Assembly: GCA_040756995.1 (NCBI GenBank)
Contig: JBFLYK010000032.1
Location: 1-64,000 of the forward strand
From: BP-133 sp040756995
GTDB lineage: Bacteria; Actinomycetota; Acidimicrobiia; IMCC26256; BP-133
Reading direction: 5' to 3'
DNA: 64,000 nucleotides
Part shown: one piece after another, positions 35,408 through 44,454 of the stretch
How the letters are laid out: the number at the start of each line of letters is the position of its first letter
Position numbering within the stretch: position 1 is the stretch's first letter
The notes under the pieces: model-generated
Seen by the model: the letters and a program-made list of their open reading frames with translations, nothing else
What the model was told of the DNA's origin: nothing
The model's database searches: none
Program-made: the position numbers and the translations under genes

Positions 35408-35884
35408 ATGGCGAACCCTCCGCCCATGACCATCAACACCGAAGCCCTCTACAAGGTGACGATCAACACCGACCGGGGCGACATCGTCATGGAACTCGAT
35501 CCCTCACTGGCTCCGCAGACGGTCAACAACTTCGTCTCCCTGGCCCGCGACGGCTACTACGACAACCTCACGTTCCACCGGGTCGTGCCGGAGTTCGTCA
35601 TCCAGGGCGGCTGCCCCGAGGGCAGCGGGCGGGGCGGCCCCGGCTACAAGTTCGCCGACGAGCCGGTGAAGGGCGAGTACACGGTGGGCGCGGTGGCCAT
35701 GGCCAACGCCGGGCCCAACACCAACGGGTCGCAGTTCTTCATCTGCATCGATGACTGCCGCCGCAAGCTGGCCCCCAGCTACAACCTTTTCGGCTACGTG
35801 ACCGACGGCATGGACGTGGCGCAGAACATCCAGGTGGGCGACGTCATGAAGAAGGTCACGGTCGAGGAGCACGCCCGGGCCTAG
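35408..35884 (+). CDS. Peptidyl-prolyl cis-trans isomerase (cyclophilin type)
   Basis: A 158-residue single-domain cyclophilin without signal peptide, so a cytoplasmic proline isomerase. Core motifs are LAPQTVNNFVSLARDGYYD, LTFHRVVPEFVIQGG (catalytic Arg), PNTNGSQFFICIDD and YNLFGYVTDGMDV. GAAGGGAGCCACCG precedes the ATG. It lies downstream of the ccm operon but with its own spacer; whether it shares the transcript is unclear. Confidence 0.94.
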   Translation: MANPPPMTINTEALYKVTINTDRGDIVMELDPSLAPQTVNNFVSLARDGYYDNLTFHRVVPEFVIQGGCPEGSGRGGPGYKFADEPVKGEYTVGAVAMANAGPNTNGSQFFICIDDCRRKLAPSYNLFGYVTDGMDVAQNIQVGDVMKKVTVEEHARA

Positions 35885-36004
35885 CCTCGACCGGGGCTCC
35901 TGGCGCAAGTCCGGCATTCCGGCCGGGGGGATCCACCACCTTCCGAGCCACCTTCCGTATCGTCCGAAGGCGCAGGGGACAGCCAACGGAGCGGAGGTGC
36001 CGGA

Positions 36005-37276
36005 GTGGGGATCGGAAGCCGGAAGCGCAGTGCCCGGGGCCGGCGCGAGGAGCCGATGGTCTTCCCGTCAGCGGAGGACTGCCAGCGCGACGCCGTGATC
36101 ACCCGCCTGTTCGACGGCGTCCTCCGCTCCGCCCGCAGCCAGCTGCTCCGGGCCGAGTCGCCGCTGGCCGTGGAGGTGTGGGGCAGCGGCCTCATGGCGG
36201 TGTGGGACAACCTGCCCTCCAGCGCCTCCGGCGAGGACAACTCCTCGTTCGCCGAGGCACTGATCCGGCACGCCGCCGAGCTCGGCACCCCCGAGGGGAG
36301 AGCCGTGCTGGCGGCGCTGGCCGCCGTCGCCCCGTCCCGCATCGCCACCCGGGCCCGGACCGCCGCCGCCATGCTGGAGCAGCAGGGCATCGCCGCTCCC
36401 GGCTGGGCGGCCGTGGCCGGCACCGCCCTGCCCACCGAAGCCTGGATCGGCAGCGACGTGTACGGCGACCAGGAGATCGTCATCGTCGGCTTCGCCTATC
36501 CGAGCCTGCCCGGCGACGCCGGCCACTCGATCTGCGTGCTGGTCGACCACACCGAGCGGGGCGTGGCCAAGGACGCCTATCCCGCCGCGCCGCTGGGCCA
36601 GACGCTGGCCCGCTGGCGGGAAGCGGAGGGCGACGGCATCGGTCTGCGGCCGGCGTCGCTGGCCGAGGTCGCGGCCCGGCTGGCCGATGCGCTGCTGGCC
36701 ACCGACTTCGCCGACGGCGAGGCCCGGGGCGAGGGCCGCAGCCTGGCCGAGATGCGGGCCCTCCTGGCCGCCCGTCTGGCCACCCTGCCGCCGGCGGCCA
36801 ACACCGGTCTGGAGGAGCTCGACTCCGAGGGGCGGGAGTGGTTGGTGGCCGAATTCCTCGGATCGCCGGAGGCGGCCGACCTGTTGTCGGAGCCGGCGGC
36901 CGTGCAGGTCTGCCACAGCCTGATCTCCTACCGCTGCGACTACGGCGACGGCGACCCGCTGCGGTGGAGCCCCACGTTGGCCGGGCTGTGCCTCCTCGAC
37001 CACTTCCCGATCAAGGTGAGCCTCGACGCCCCCGACGTGGCGCTGGTGCCCGACGTCCTCGCCGCCTGGGTGGCCTTCGCCGCCCGCCGCAAGAACCTGC
37101 CGGAGTCGGCGCTGGCCCGCATCCTCGACGTGATCGACTCCTGCCGGCAGGACTTCCCGATCGCCATGAGCGACACCGCCCGTTACAGCCCGGCCAAGAA
37201 GGCGGCGATGGACCTGCTGCACCGGGGTGTCGATCTCACCGACGACGACGCCGCCTGGGCCGCCGTCGGGCGTTAG
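36005..37276 (+). CDS. Conserved hypothetical protein (423 residues)
   Basis: A soluble, Ala/Leu-rich protein starting at GTG 36005 with no signal peptide or membrane helix. Blocks that look conserved are DGVLRSARSQLLRAESPLAV near residue 40, EIVIVGFAYPSLPGDAGHSI and VLVDHTERGVAKDAYPA in the middle, and ACC-like helical segments towards ALARILDVIDSCRQDFPIAM. I do not recognise its family. It stands alone, 120 bp after the cyclophilin gene; CCGGCATTCCGGCCGG at about 35911-35926 may be a terminator hairpin of that gene. Confidence 0.7.
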   Translation: MGIGSRKRSARGRREEPMVFPSAEDCQRDAVITRLFDGVLRSARSQLLRAESPLAVEVWGSGLMAVWDNLPSSASGEDNSSFAEALIRHAAELGTPEGRAVLAALAAVAPSRIATRARTAAAMLEQQGIAAPGWAAVAGTALPTEAWIGSDVYGDQEIVIVGFAYPSLPGDAGHSICVLVDHTERGVAKDAYPAAPLGQTLARWREAEGDGIGLRPASLAEVAARLADALLATDFADGEARGEGRSLAEMRALLAARLATLPPAANTGLEELDSEGREWLVAEFLGSPEAADLLSEPAAVQVCHSLISYRCDYGDGDPLRWSPTLAGLCLLDHFPIKVSLDAPDVALVPDVLAAWVAFAARRKNLPESALARILDVIDSCRQDFPIAMSDTARYSPAKKAAMDLLHRGVDLTDDDAAWAAVGR

Positions 37277-37398
37277 GCATCGCGGCAGGTCAAGGGCGGT
37301 GTCACAAAGAATTCATCTTCACGCGATGACCTCGTGGGGGCTTCCGAACTGACGGGCCACCTCGAGCGCGGAGTATGGCCACGCAGGACTCTTCGCCG

Positions 37399-40300
37399 TC
37401 ACTTCCCCGTGAGGACTGCCCCATGAACGGTTTGCTGGAGTCGCTCCTGGTCTCGGCGGTGGTGCTCCTGCTGGAGCTCGTCGTCAAGGCCGTCATCCGG
37501 CAGATGAAGCCCGCCCTCCTGACCGTCTGACCCCCCGCTCCAGCGGGCCCAGACCCGGGGCAGGATCAGCGCCGCGCCGGTTCCCGCCGCGGCCGCCGCC
37601 GCCGCCGTCCCCCAACCCAGCGGGTCGAGCGGCGTGCAGCCGAACAGGTGGCTGACGCCGGGCGTCTGGACCACGGCGACGAGCAGGGCGCCCGACCCCA
37701 GCACCGAGGCCACCGTGGTCCGGCTCGGTCGCCCGGCCACGAGGGTCTGACCGAGCTGGGTGCCGACCAGCGCCGCCAGCCCGACGGTGCGGGCCCGGGC
37801 CGGCGTCCCGGTGGCCCGCCCCACCAACCAGGCGCCCGTGGCGGCGGTGCCGGTGCAGACGGCCCGCCAGATGATCGCCTGGTTGAGGGCCGAGCCGAGC
37901 GAAGCGTCGGGGCCTTCCCGCAGCAGTTCGGCGAAGCTGCGGCGGGCCGGAGCCTGCATGGCGATGGCCATGGCCGGCGCCACGTCGGTCAGCATGTTGA
38001 CCAGCAGGAGCTGTCTCGGGTTGAGCGGCGCCCCGCCGGCCAGCAGCGCGCCGCCGACGGTGAAGCCGATCTCGCCCAGGTTCCCGCCGACGAGCAGGGC
38101 GACGGCGTCCCGGACCGACACCCACATCCCCCGGCCCTCGGCCACGGCGTCGACCAGGACCTCGATGCGGTCGTCGAGGACGACGAGATCGGCGGCGTCC
38201 CGGGCCGCTTCAGTGCTGCGCTTCCCGAGGGCGATGCCGACATCGGCCAGCCGGATGGCCGGAGCGTCGTTGGCGCCGTCGCCGGTCATGGCCACCACCG
38301 CGCCCGATCGCTGCAGGGCGCGGACGATGCGCACCTTGTGGGCCGGCGTCACCCGGGCGAAGACCGACACCCCCGGCAGCCGCTCGGCCAGCTCGTCGTC
38401 GTCCATCTCGTCGAGGTCGGCGCCGGTCAGGCTCGGGTGCTCGTTGAGCAACCCGAGTTCGGCGGCGATGCCCTCGGCGGTGGACGGGTGGTCGCCGGTG
38501 ATCATCACCACCGACACGCCGGCATCGGTCAGATCGCGCACAGCGGCGGCGGCCGTCGGCCGGACAGGGTCGGCGATGGCCAGGAAGCCTAGGAAGACCA
38601 GGTTGTGGACCCGCTCGTCGTCGAGGTCGCGCCGTTCGGTGGCCGGACGGCGGGCGACGCACAAAACCCGCAGGCCCCGGCGGGTGAGGGCCTGGAGCGT
38701 CTCGGTGGCCCGGGCCCGAGCCTCGTCGGTGAACGGCTTCTCTTCTTCTCCGTCGGCCCACTGGGTGCAGCGGGGGAGGACGATCTCCGGTGCGCCCTTC
38801 ACCGACAGCACCAGGCTGCCGGCCCGGTGCCCGAGCGTGGCGTGGAAGCCCCGGCCCGGCTCGAACGGCATCTCGTCGATCCGTTCCCAGTCGTCGTTGC
38901 CGTGGCGGGCGTCGACGCCGGCCCGCTTGGCGCCCTCCGCCACCGCGGCGTCGGTGGGATGCGGGAGCCGCCCCCGGGACGGAGGCTTCGGCGTGGCCCG
39001 CAGGCCCGCCCGGAGGAGCTTGCGGCCCGGGGCCGACAGCTGGTCGAGGGGCTCCTCGGTCCCATCGAGGAAGGCCACGGCCATGAGCGACAGCCGGCCC
39101 TCCGTCACCGTGCCCGTCTTGTCGACGCACATGACCTGCACCCGGCCCAGCGCCTCGATGGCCCGGGTGTTGCGAACGAGGATGCCGTGGCGGGCCAGCC
39201 GCCGGGCCGACGACAACTGCGCCACGCTCGACAGCAGCGGCAGCCCCTCCGGCACCGCCGCCACCGCCAGGCTGACCGCTCCCGCCGCCAGCTGGCCGAA
39301 CGGCTGGCCCCGCAGCAGGCCGGAGACCATCGTCACCGCCCCGGCGCCGAGGGAGACCGGGATCGTCCTGGCGGTCAGGTGCTGCAGCCGGGCCTCGACA
39401 CCGGTAGCCGGTGCCTCCTGCCCGGCGGCCACCGCCCGGCGGGCCTCGGTGGCCGATCCGGTGGCCACGACCACGGCCAGTGCCTCCCCGGCGGCGACCG
39501 ACGAACCGTCGTAGAGCATCGAAGTGCGGTCGGCCATGGTGAGGGCGAACGTCGGCTCCGGATCCTTGACCACCGGCAGCGACTCGCCGGTGAGGCTGGA
39601 CTCGTCGACCTCGAGCCATTCGGCGGTGAGGATGCGCAGGTCGGCGGGGACGGCGTCGCCGGCCCGGAGGCGGACGATGTCGCCGGGGACCAGCTCGTCG
39701 GCGTCGATGACCTGCTCCTCCCCGTCCCGGCGGACGGTGGCCCGCCGGGCGCCGACCCGCTGCAGGGCGTCGAAGGCCTGATCGGCCCGGAACTGCTGCA
39801 CGCCGCCGATGACGGCGTTGAGGATCACGACGCCGCCGACCATCACCGCGTCGACCGGCGCGCCGGTGGCCAACGACAGCCCGGCGCCGACGGCCAGCAG
39901 CGGTGTCAGCGGGTTGACGAGCTCGTCGGCCATGTCCCGGGCCAGCCGCAGCGGCGCCGGCACCTCGCCCCGGCGGGCCGGGCGCCGGCGGGCGGCCTCG
40001 ACCGGGGTGAGCCCGGTCTCCGACGACCCCGTGCGCTCCAGCACCGCCCGCGGTTCGAGAGCGTGCCACGGTGTGGGATCCCGGGGCAGCGGACGGGGAC
40101 GCTGGGCCAGGGCCATCGCCGCCCGGGTCCCGCCGGCCATGGTGATCAGGGCCGCGCCGTTGACGGCCGTTCCGACCCGGATGCCGGTTCCGGGCAGCGG
40201 CCGGAAGGCGAGGAAGGCGGCCACGCTGGCCCCGAGCGTGGCGGTCCGGGCGCTCCACCGGCTGGCGGCCCGGGCCCCGGAACAGGCCTCGACCAGGAAG

Positions 40301-41874
40301 GCGGCGTCGTGGAGGCCGGTGGCGATGATGTCGGCCCCCCACGGCACCGGCTCCCCCGGCTCGTGGACGCCGATACCGCAGTCAGCGGCCCGCAAGCCCT
40401 CCGAGGAGAACGCCCCGCCGATGAGGCACACCACCCGACCCTCGGCCTGCAGGCGGCGGACGGAGTCGCCGAGGGCGTCGCCGTCGGCCACCACCCGGTC
40501 GGCCTCCAGGGGAATCGTCACGGTGTCGGAGCGGAGGGCGAAGGCGACCTCCAGGTTGCCGGCCCGGGCCAGGGCGACGAGGTCCTCGGCCTCCGGCCGC
40601 AGTGCCGGTCGCAGCTGGACCAGCGCCCGCAGCCGTGACCCCCGGGCCAGGCCCAGCACGGGGATGCCGGTGCCGCCGAGATCGGCCGCCCGCCGTCGGG
40701 TCCGGTCGGACAGCTCGAGATTGAGCTCGTCGAGGGGACCCATCCGCCAGCCGTTGCGGCGGACGGTGGCCGTGGGTCGGCTCGGATCGAGCAGCGACCG
40801 CACGACCCGCTTCAGCTCGGCCGGGTCGGCGTCGCCGACGGGGGCGATCTCGGCCGGGACCAGGTCGTCGGTGACCAGCAGGTCGCCCTGCAGCACGAGG
40901 CAGTCGACCCGGTCGAGGACCCGGAGGGCGGCGCGGTGGACCACCACCACCCCCCGGCCCGACAGCGCCCGGCCGATGGTGGCGGCGAAGGCCTCCTTGC
41001 CGTAGCGGGCGGCCTTGGGCACGCCGGCCTCGAGGGCCCGTCCCGCCAACGCCGGGTTGCGGGTGATGAGCATGGTCGTTCCGGCGGCCGCCAGCGAGGC
41101 ATTCCAGGCCCGGTCGGCGAAGGTCTCGACCGGCCCGTCAGGCAGCGGCCCGGGCCGGGGCGGCGCCAGCGCCGGTAACGGCCCGAAGCCCGGCTTGGCG
41201 AACAGCTCGGGCTCGCGGGCCTCCCACGCCCGACGGTTGGCCCGCAGCTCCAGCAGCGTCGACAGGTGGAACGTCAGCTCCGTCATCGGCCCGAGCGGGC
41301 CGGCGCCGATGCCCTGGACGAGCGTGTTCACGACGGCCAGGCTGACGTCGGTCACGGGATTCGGGAACCGGTGCTCGATGGCGCCCCGGATGCGGGGGAC
41401 ACCGTTGATGACGGCCATGGCCGAGCCGGCCACCGTACGGACACCGCTCGTCATGGGGACGAGGAACCGCAGCGGGAAGGCCACGGCCAGGCTGACGACG
41501 TCGGCGCCGACCTTGGCCGCCTCCCGCAGGAGCGGTTCGACGTCGCCGGGATGGGGTTCGAGGTCGCTCGGGAACGGCCGGTCGCTGAACCCGCAGCGGG
41601 CCTCGGCGGCCTCGACGGCGGCCACGAGCTCGGAGACGGAGAGACGGTCGGCGTCGTAGGCCACGACGATGCGGCCCAGGTACCCGTTGATCTCCACCCA
41701 CTGCACGGCCTCGTAGGCCGTCAGCACCGCTTCGAGCTCGGTGGCGAGTTCGGCCAGCTCGTCAGGGGCCAGGGCGCGCAGCTCCAGGTGCGCCCGCTCG
41801 GGGCTCGTCCAGGCGCGCCGCGACCGGCTGCACACGGCGCGGACGACGGGACGGACGATTTCCAGCAGACCCAC
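37399..41874 (-). CDS. Very long cation-translocating P-type ATPase (CtpI/CtpH-like)
   Basis: A 1491-residue membrane pump. The first 600 residues hold a metal-associated-like N-terminus (WVEINGYLGRIVVAYDADRL) and a degenerate ATPase-like region, as in mycobacterial CtpI and CtpH (about 1500-1600 residues). The C-terminal half has ELVPGDIVRLRAGDAVPADL, ESSLTGESLPV, the phosphorylated Asp D918 in DKTGTVTEG, TGDHPSTAEGIA, MTGDGANDAPAIRLADVG and hydrophobic helices. The ion is unknown. It starts at GTG 41874. The last 45 residues (from GGSDGQEGG) are polar and weakly biased and overlap an antisense frame, so the natural end may once have been earlier. Confidence 0.9.
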   Translation of the reverse strand: MGLLEIVRPVVRAVCSRSRRAWTSPERAHLELRALAPDELAELATELEAVLTAYEAVQWVEINGYLGRIVVAYDADRLSVSELVAAVEAAEARCGFSDRPFPSDLEPHPGDVEPLLREAAKVGADVVSLAVAFPLRFLVPMTSGVRTVAGSAMAVINGVPRIRGAIEHRFPNPVTDVSLAVVNTLVQGIGAGPLGPMTELTFHLSTLLELRANRRAWEAREPELFAKPGFGPLPALAPPRPGPLPDGPVETFADRAWNASLAAAGTTMLITRNPALAGRALEAGVPKAARYGKEAFAATIGRALSGRGVVVVHRAALRVLDRVDCLVLQGDLLVTDDLVPAEIAPVGDADPAELKRVVRSLLDPSRPTATVRRNGWRMGPLDELNLELSDRTRRRAADLGGTGIPVLGLARGSRLRALVQLRPALRPEAEDLVALARAGNLEVAFALRSDTVTIPLEADRVVADGDALGDSVRRLQAEGRVVCLIGGAFSSEGLRAADCGIGVHEPGEPVPWGADIIATGLHDAAFLVEACSGARAASRWSARTATLGASVAAFLAFRPLPGTGIRVGTAVNGAALITMAGGTRAAMALAQRPRPLPRDPTPWHALEPRAVLERTGSSETGLTPVEAARRRPARRGEVPAPLRLARDMADELVNPLTPLLAVGAGLSLATGAPVDAVMVGGVVILNAVIGGVQQFRADQAFDALQRVGARRATVRRDGEEQVIDADELVPGDIVRLRAGDAVPADLRILTAEWLEVDESSLTGESLPVVKDPEPTFALTMADRTSMLYDGSSVAAGEALAVVVATGSATEARRAVAAGQEAPATGVEARLQHLTARTIPVSLGAGAVTMVSGLLRGQPFGQLAAGAVSLAVAAVPEGLPLLSSVAQLSSARRLARHGILVRNTRAIEALGRVQVMCVDKTGTVTEGRLSLMAVAFLDGTEEPLDQLSAPGRKLLRAGLRATPKPPSRGRLPHPTDAAVAEGAKRAGVDARHGNDDWERIDEMPFEPGRGFHATLGHRAGSLVLSVKGAPEIVLPRCTQWADGEEEKPFTDEARARATETLQALTRRGLRVLCVARRPATERRDLDDERVHNLVFLGFLAIADPVRPTAAAAVRDLTDAGVSVVMITGDHPSTAEGIAAELGLLNEHPSLTGADLDEMDDDELAERLPGVSVFARVTPAHKVRIVRALQRSGAVVAMTGDGANDAPAIRLADVGIALGKRSTEAARDAADLVVLDDRIEVLVDAVAEGRGMWVSVRDAVALLVGGNLGEIGFTVGGALLAGGAPLNPRQLLLVNMLTDVAPAMAIAMQAPARRSFAELLREGPDASLGSALNQAIIWRAVCTGTAATGAWLVGRATGTPARARTVGLAALVGTQLGQTLVAGRPSRTTVASVLGSGALLVAVVQTPGVSHLFGCTPLDPLGWGTAAAAAAAGTGAALILPRVWARWSGGSDGQEGGLHLPDDGLDDELQQEHHRRDQERLQQTVHGAVLTGK
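37423..37530 (+). CDS. Small hydrophobic membrane peptide, antisense to the P-type ATPase tail
   Basis: A 35-codon frame with ATG 37423 preceded by GAGGA (7 nt spacing). It encodes one strongly hydrophobic helix (LLESLLVSAVVLLLELVVK) and a short basic end (RQMKPALLTV). Nearly every third codon position is G or C, as in true genes here. The opposite strand is the last 44 codons of the ATPase gene, whose codon bias is weaker in that stretch. I read the small frame as the real coding sequence, with moderate confidence. It could be a regulatory small membrane protein or a toxin-like peptide; no family is recognised. Confidence 0.45.
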   Translation: MNGLLESLLVSAVVLLLELVVKAVIRQMKPALLTV

Positions 41875-41892
41875 GGTGGCCGGGAGGAAGCG

Positions 41893-42417
41893 CTAGGCCG
41901 GGGTGCCGGGGGGCCGCGTGGTGCCGCCGGGACGTGTCCGCTTGGTGGCGGAGGCGCCGGCCTTCTTGGTCGAGCCGGCCTTGGTGGTCGAGGCGGCCTT
42001 GGTCGACACGCCCGGCTTGCCCGCCGGCGCGGCCGGCACGCGCTCCGACGTCTCGCCGTCGGTCTTGGCCGCCCCGGTCCTGCCGGCTGCGGCCCTGGCG
42101 GCGGCGTCGGCCATGGAGCCGCCACTGACCAGATTGCCGGCCATCGTCAGCGTGCTGCCGAGCCCCGACACCGTTGAGCCCAGCACGTGCCCGGTGGTGT
42201 TCAGGACGTCTCCGACGAGGAGCAACGTTCCGCTGACGGCGCCGGCCGTCGTATCGAGCACCGTCCCCGCCCCGTCGATCAGGCGCCCGGCGACGCAACC
42301 GACGCTTCCCACAACCGTTACCGCCCCGCCGAGCGTCTGGCGCGCGCCGCGGATCACCATCGCCGCCGGCGACCGCCGATTGCCGTTCGCAACTCTGATT
42401 GTTCGCCCGCTGTTCAT
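41893..42417 (-). CDS. Glycine-zipper-like protein with Lys/Ala/Thr-rich tail
   Basis: A 174-residue protein. Residues 28-105 are a small-residue-rich stretch (VGSVGCVAGRLIDGAGTVLD, then GTLLLVGDVLNTTGHVLG) with Gly spacing suited to membrane-inserting glycine zippers. The last 70 residues are basic and Ala/Thr/Pro-rich (KAASTTKAGSTKKAGASATK), like histone H1-type tails. No family is recognised. It lies 18 bp upstream of the P-type ATPase on the same strand and is probably co-transcribed with it, so it may be a membrane partner of the pump. Confidence 0.65.
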   Translation of the reverse strand: MNSGRTIRVANGNRRSPAAMVIRGARQTLGGAVTVVGSVGCVAGRLIDGAGTVLDTTAGAVSGTLLLVGDVLNTTGHVLGSTVSGLGSTLTMAGNLVSGGSMADAAARAAAGRTGAAKTDGETSERVPAAPAGKPGVSTKAASTTKAGSTKKAGASATKRTRPGGTTRPPGTPA

Positions 42418-42457
42418 CTGCGCTCCTCTTTGCGGCGCCCCATAGAGGCTTGTATCT

Positions 42458-43609
42458 CTACCCCGTTCGGAGCGCCCTCAGTCGCCCGATCACTTCCGGT
42501 AGCGAGCTGAGCACGAGGTCGACATCGTTCGCCGTTGTTGACCATCCGACGCTGATCCGGAGGGAGTGGTCGGCGTCGACGCCCATGGCCGACAGCACCG
42601 GCGAAGGCTCGAACGTTTCGCTGGAGCAGGACGAGCCGGAGTGCACCGCGACACCGCGCTGATCGAGCCCGAGAAGAACCGGCTCGGCCTCGACGCCCTC
42701 GACGCCGAAGCACACGAGGTGGGGCAGACGATCGTCCGGATCGCCGAAAACCGTGATGCCGTCCACGAGCTTCGGCAGGTCGGTGATCAACCGGTCGGTC
42801 AGGGTGCGAGCGGCGTCGGCTTCCTCGCCCAGTCGACCACCGTTCAACTCGGCCACTGCGGCCCCGAACCCGACGGCGGCGGCCACGTTCTCGATCCCCG
42901 CCCGCCGGTTGCGCTCCTGCGCCCCGCCGAGCACGAACGGCGGGATCCGCAGGCCGCGCCGCACCAGCAGCGCGCCGATGCCCTTGGGCCCGCCGAGCTT
43001 GTGGGCCGTGACCGAACACACGTCGGCGCCGAGAGCGGCGAAGTCGACCGGCATGTGTCCGGCGGCGGCGCAGGCGTCGACATGCGTGAGCACGCCCCGC
43101 TCCCGGGCGCCGGCCACGACCCCGGCCGCCGGTTGCACCGTGCCGACCTCGTGATTGGCGAGCTGGACCGAGACCAGCGCCGTCTCGGGCCGGATGCCGG
43201 CCACCACGGTGGCGGGGTCGAAGCGACCCTGGCGGTCGACGCCGGCCATCGTCACGCGACCGGCCCGGTTCGCCGCCTCGAGGACGGCCGAGTGCTCGAC
43301 GGCCGAGGTGACGAGATGGACGTCGCCGCCGGCCCGGGCCACGGCCCCGAAGACGGCGGCGTTGATCGACTCCGTCCCGCCCGAGGTGAACACGACCTCC
43401 CGGGGTCGGGCACCGAAGAAGGCCGCCACCTGTTCTCTCGCCTCCTCCAGGGCCACCCGGGCGGCCCGGCCTTCGGCGTGGACGCGGCCAGGGTCGCCGG
43501 GGTGGCCGATCCACGGCCGCATCGCCTCGGAGGCGGCGGGTCGCAGCGGCGACGAGGAGGCGTGGTCGAGATAGGCACGGCGCCCCTCACCGGCGGCAGC
43601 AGCAGGCAT
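42458..43609 (-). CDS. Cysteine desulfurase (NifS/IscS class)
   Basis: A 383-residue PLP enzyme that takes sulfur from cysteine for Fe-S clusters or thiolated tRNA. Motifs: YLDHASSSPLRP, FTSGGTESINAAVFG, VSVQLANHEVGTVQP, the PLP-binding Lys in SVTAHKLGGPKG, and the active Cys C328 in HSGSSCSSE. ATG 43609 is used because it gives the family-standard start and follows the regulator stop by 5 nt. With the regulator upstream, the Mrp carrier across the divergent promoter and ThiI about 6 kb away, it is probably the sulfur donor for both Fe-S assembly and tRNA thiolation. Confidence 0.93.
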   Translation of the reverse strand: MPAAAAGEGRRAYLDHASSSPLRPAASEAMRPWIGHPGDPGRVHAEGRAARVALEEAREQVAAFFGARPREVVFTSGGTESINAAVFGAVARAGGDVHLVTSAVEHSAVLEAANRAGRVTMAGVDRQGRFDPATVVAGIRPETALVSVQLANHEVGTVQPAAGVVAGARERGVLTHVDACAAAGHMPVDFAALGADVCSVTAHKLGGPKGIGALLVRRGLRIPPFVLGGAQERNRRAGIENVAAAVGFGAAVAELNGGRLGEEADAARTLTDRLITDLPKLVDGITVFGDPDDRLPHLVCFGVEGVEAEPVLLGLDQRGVAVHSGSSCSSETFEPSPVLSAMGVDADHSLRISVGWSTTANDVDLVLSSLPEVIGRLRALRTG

Positions 43610-43614
43610 CGGGC

Positions 43615-44382
43615 CTACACGCAGGTGATGCAGGTGGCGTCGCCCGCCGGCCGGGAGGCCGAGAAGTGCGGGTTCGTCTCGCCGTAGAGGCCGGCCAGCA
43701 TGCCCCGGATCATGCCGCGGTCGACGGCGCACACCACATGGGGAAACTGCTGGGCCGCCTCCCCGAAGGGGCACTGCTCGGAGATGATCTGGAGCTGTTC
43801 GCCGTCGGCCTCGGTGTGGGCGGCGAAACCGTGGGCGGTCAGGGCGTCGGCCACGGCGTTGACGGCCGTCCGCATCGAGCGGTGGCCCTCGGCCTGGCCC
43901 ATCCTCGCCGCCAGCGCCCGCCCGTAGTCGAAGCCGACCTCCTCGGCCATGGCCGCCGCCTGATCGTCGGGCAGCATCTGCAGCGACCGGGCCAGCAGCG
44001 TGGCCAGCAGGTCGTCGCGCCGGGGCGGGAACGTCAGGCCGTGGCCCGGCGCCTCCCGGACCTGGTAGCGCTTGGACGGCCGGCCTGCCGACTCGCCCCG
44101 GACCAGCTCGACGCTCAGGTAGCCGCCGGCGGCCAGCTTGTCGAGGTGGTGGCGGGCGACGTTGGGGTGGAGCTCGAAGTGCTCGGCCACCTCGGAGCAG
44201 GTGCGGCCGCCGCCGGGCTCACCCCGCAGATAGAGGTAGATCTCGCGGCGGGTGGGATCTCCGAAGGCATTGGCCAGGGCGGAAACCGCGGCGCTGAACT
44301 CGTCGGCGCTGAACGTGCTCTCCGGGGAGGCCTTCCTGCGGACGTCGACCGGTTCAGGTTCCCTGACGGGCGTTCGACCCAC
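43615..44382 (-). CDS. SufR-like ArsR-type regulator with four C-terminal Cys
   Basis: A 255-residue regulator. Residues 28-110 form a winged helix (FGDPTRREIYLYLRG, TCSEVAEHFELHPNVARHHLDKLAAGGYL). The C-terminal half resembles the sensor part of SufR-type Fe-S repressors, with Cys at 204, 218, 251 and 254, the last two as CITC at the very end. It is the first gene of the operon with cysteine desulfurase and is divergent from the Mrp gene, so it is likely an iron-sulfur sensor controlling both. The dyad at 44393-44407 is a candidate site. Confidence 0.82.
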   Translation of the reverse strand: MGRTPVREPEPVDVRRKASPESTFSADEFSAAVSALANAFGDPTRREIYLYLRGEPGGGRTCSEVAEHFELHPNVARHHLDKLAAGGYLSVELVRGESAGRPSKRYQVREAPGHGLTFPPRRDDLLATLLARSLQMLPDDQAAAMAEEVGFDYGRALAARMGQAEGHRSMRTAVNAVADALTAHGFAAHTEADGEQLQIISEQCPFGEAAQQFPHVVCAVDRGMIRGMLAGLYGETNPHFSASRPAGDATCITCV

Positions 44383-44392
44383 GGCGGATATT

Positions 44393-44407
44393 CTACTGGC
44401 TCCGTAG
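44393..44407. promoter_or_regulatory. Dyad operator candidate between the regulator and mrp
   Basis: CTACTGGCTCCGTAG is an inverted repeat (CTAC/GTAG plus an inner G-C pair). It lies 11 bp from the regulator start and 48 bp from mrp. A second inverted repeat built on CCCGGG at 44417-44435 lies in the mrp leader. A regulator of this family would be expected to bind such a site; binding is inferred. Confidence 0.35.
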
Positions 44408-44454
44408 TGTTAATTGCCCGGGGGATACTCCCGGGTCATGTCGGGGAGGCGTCA

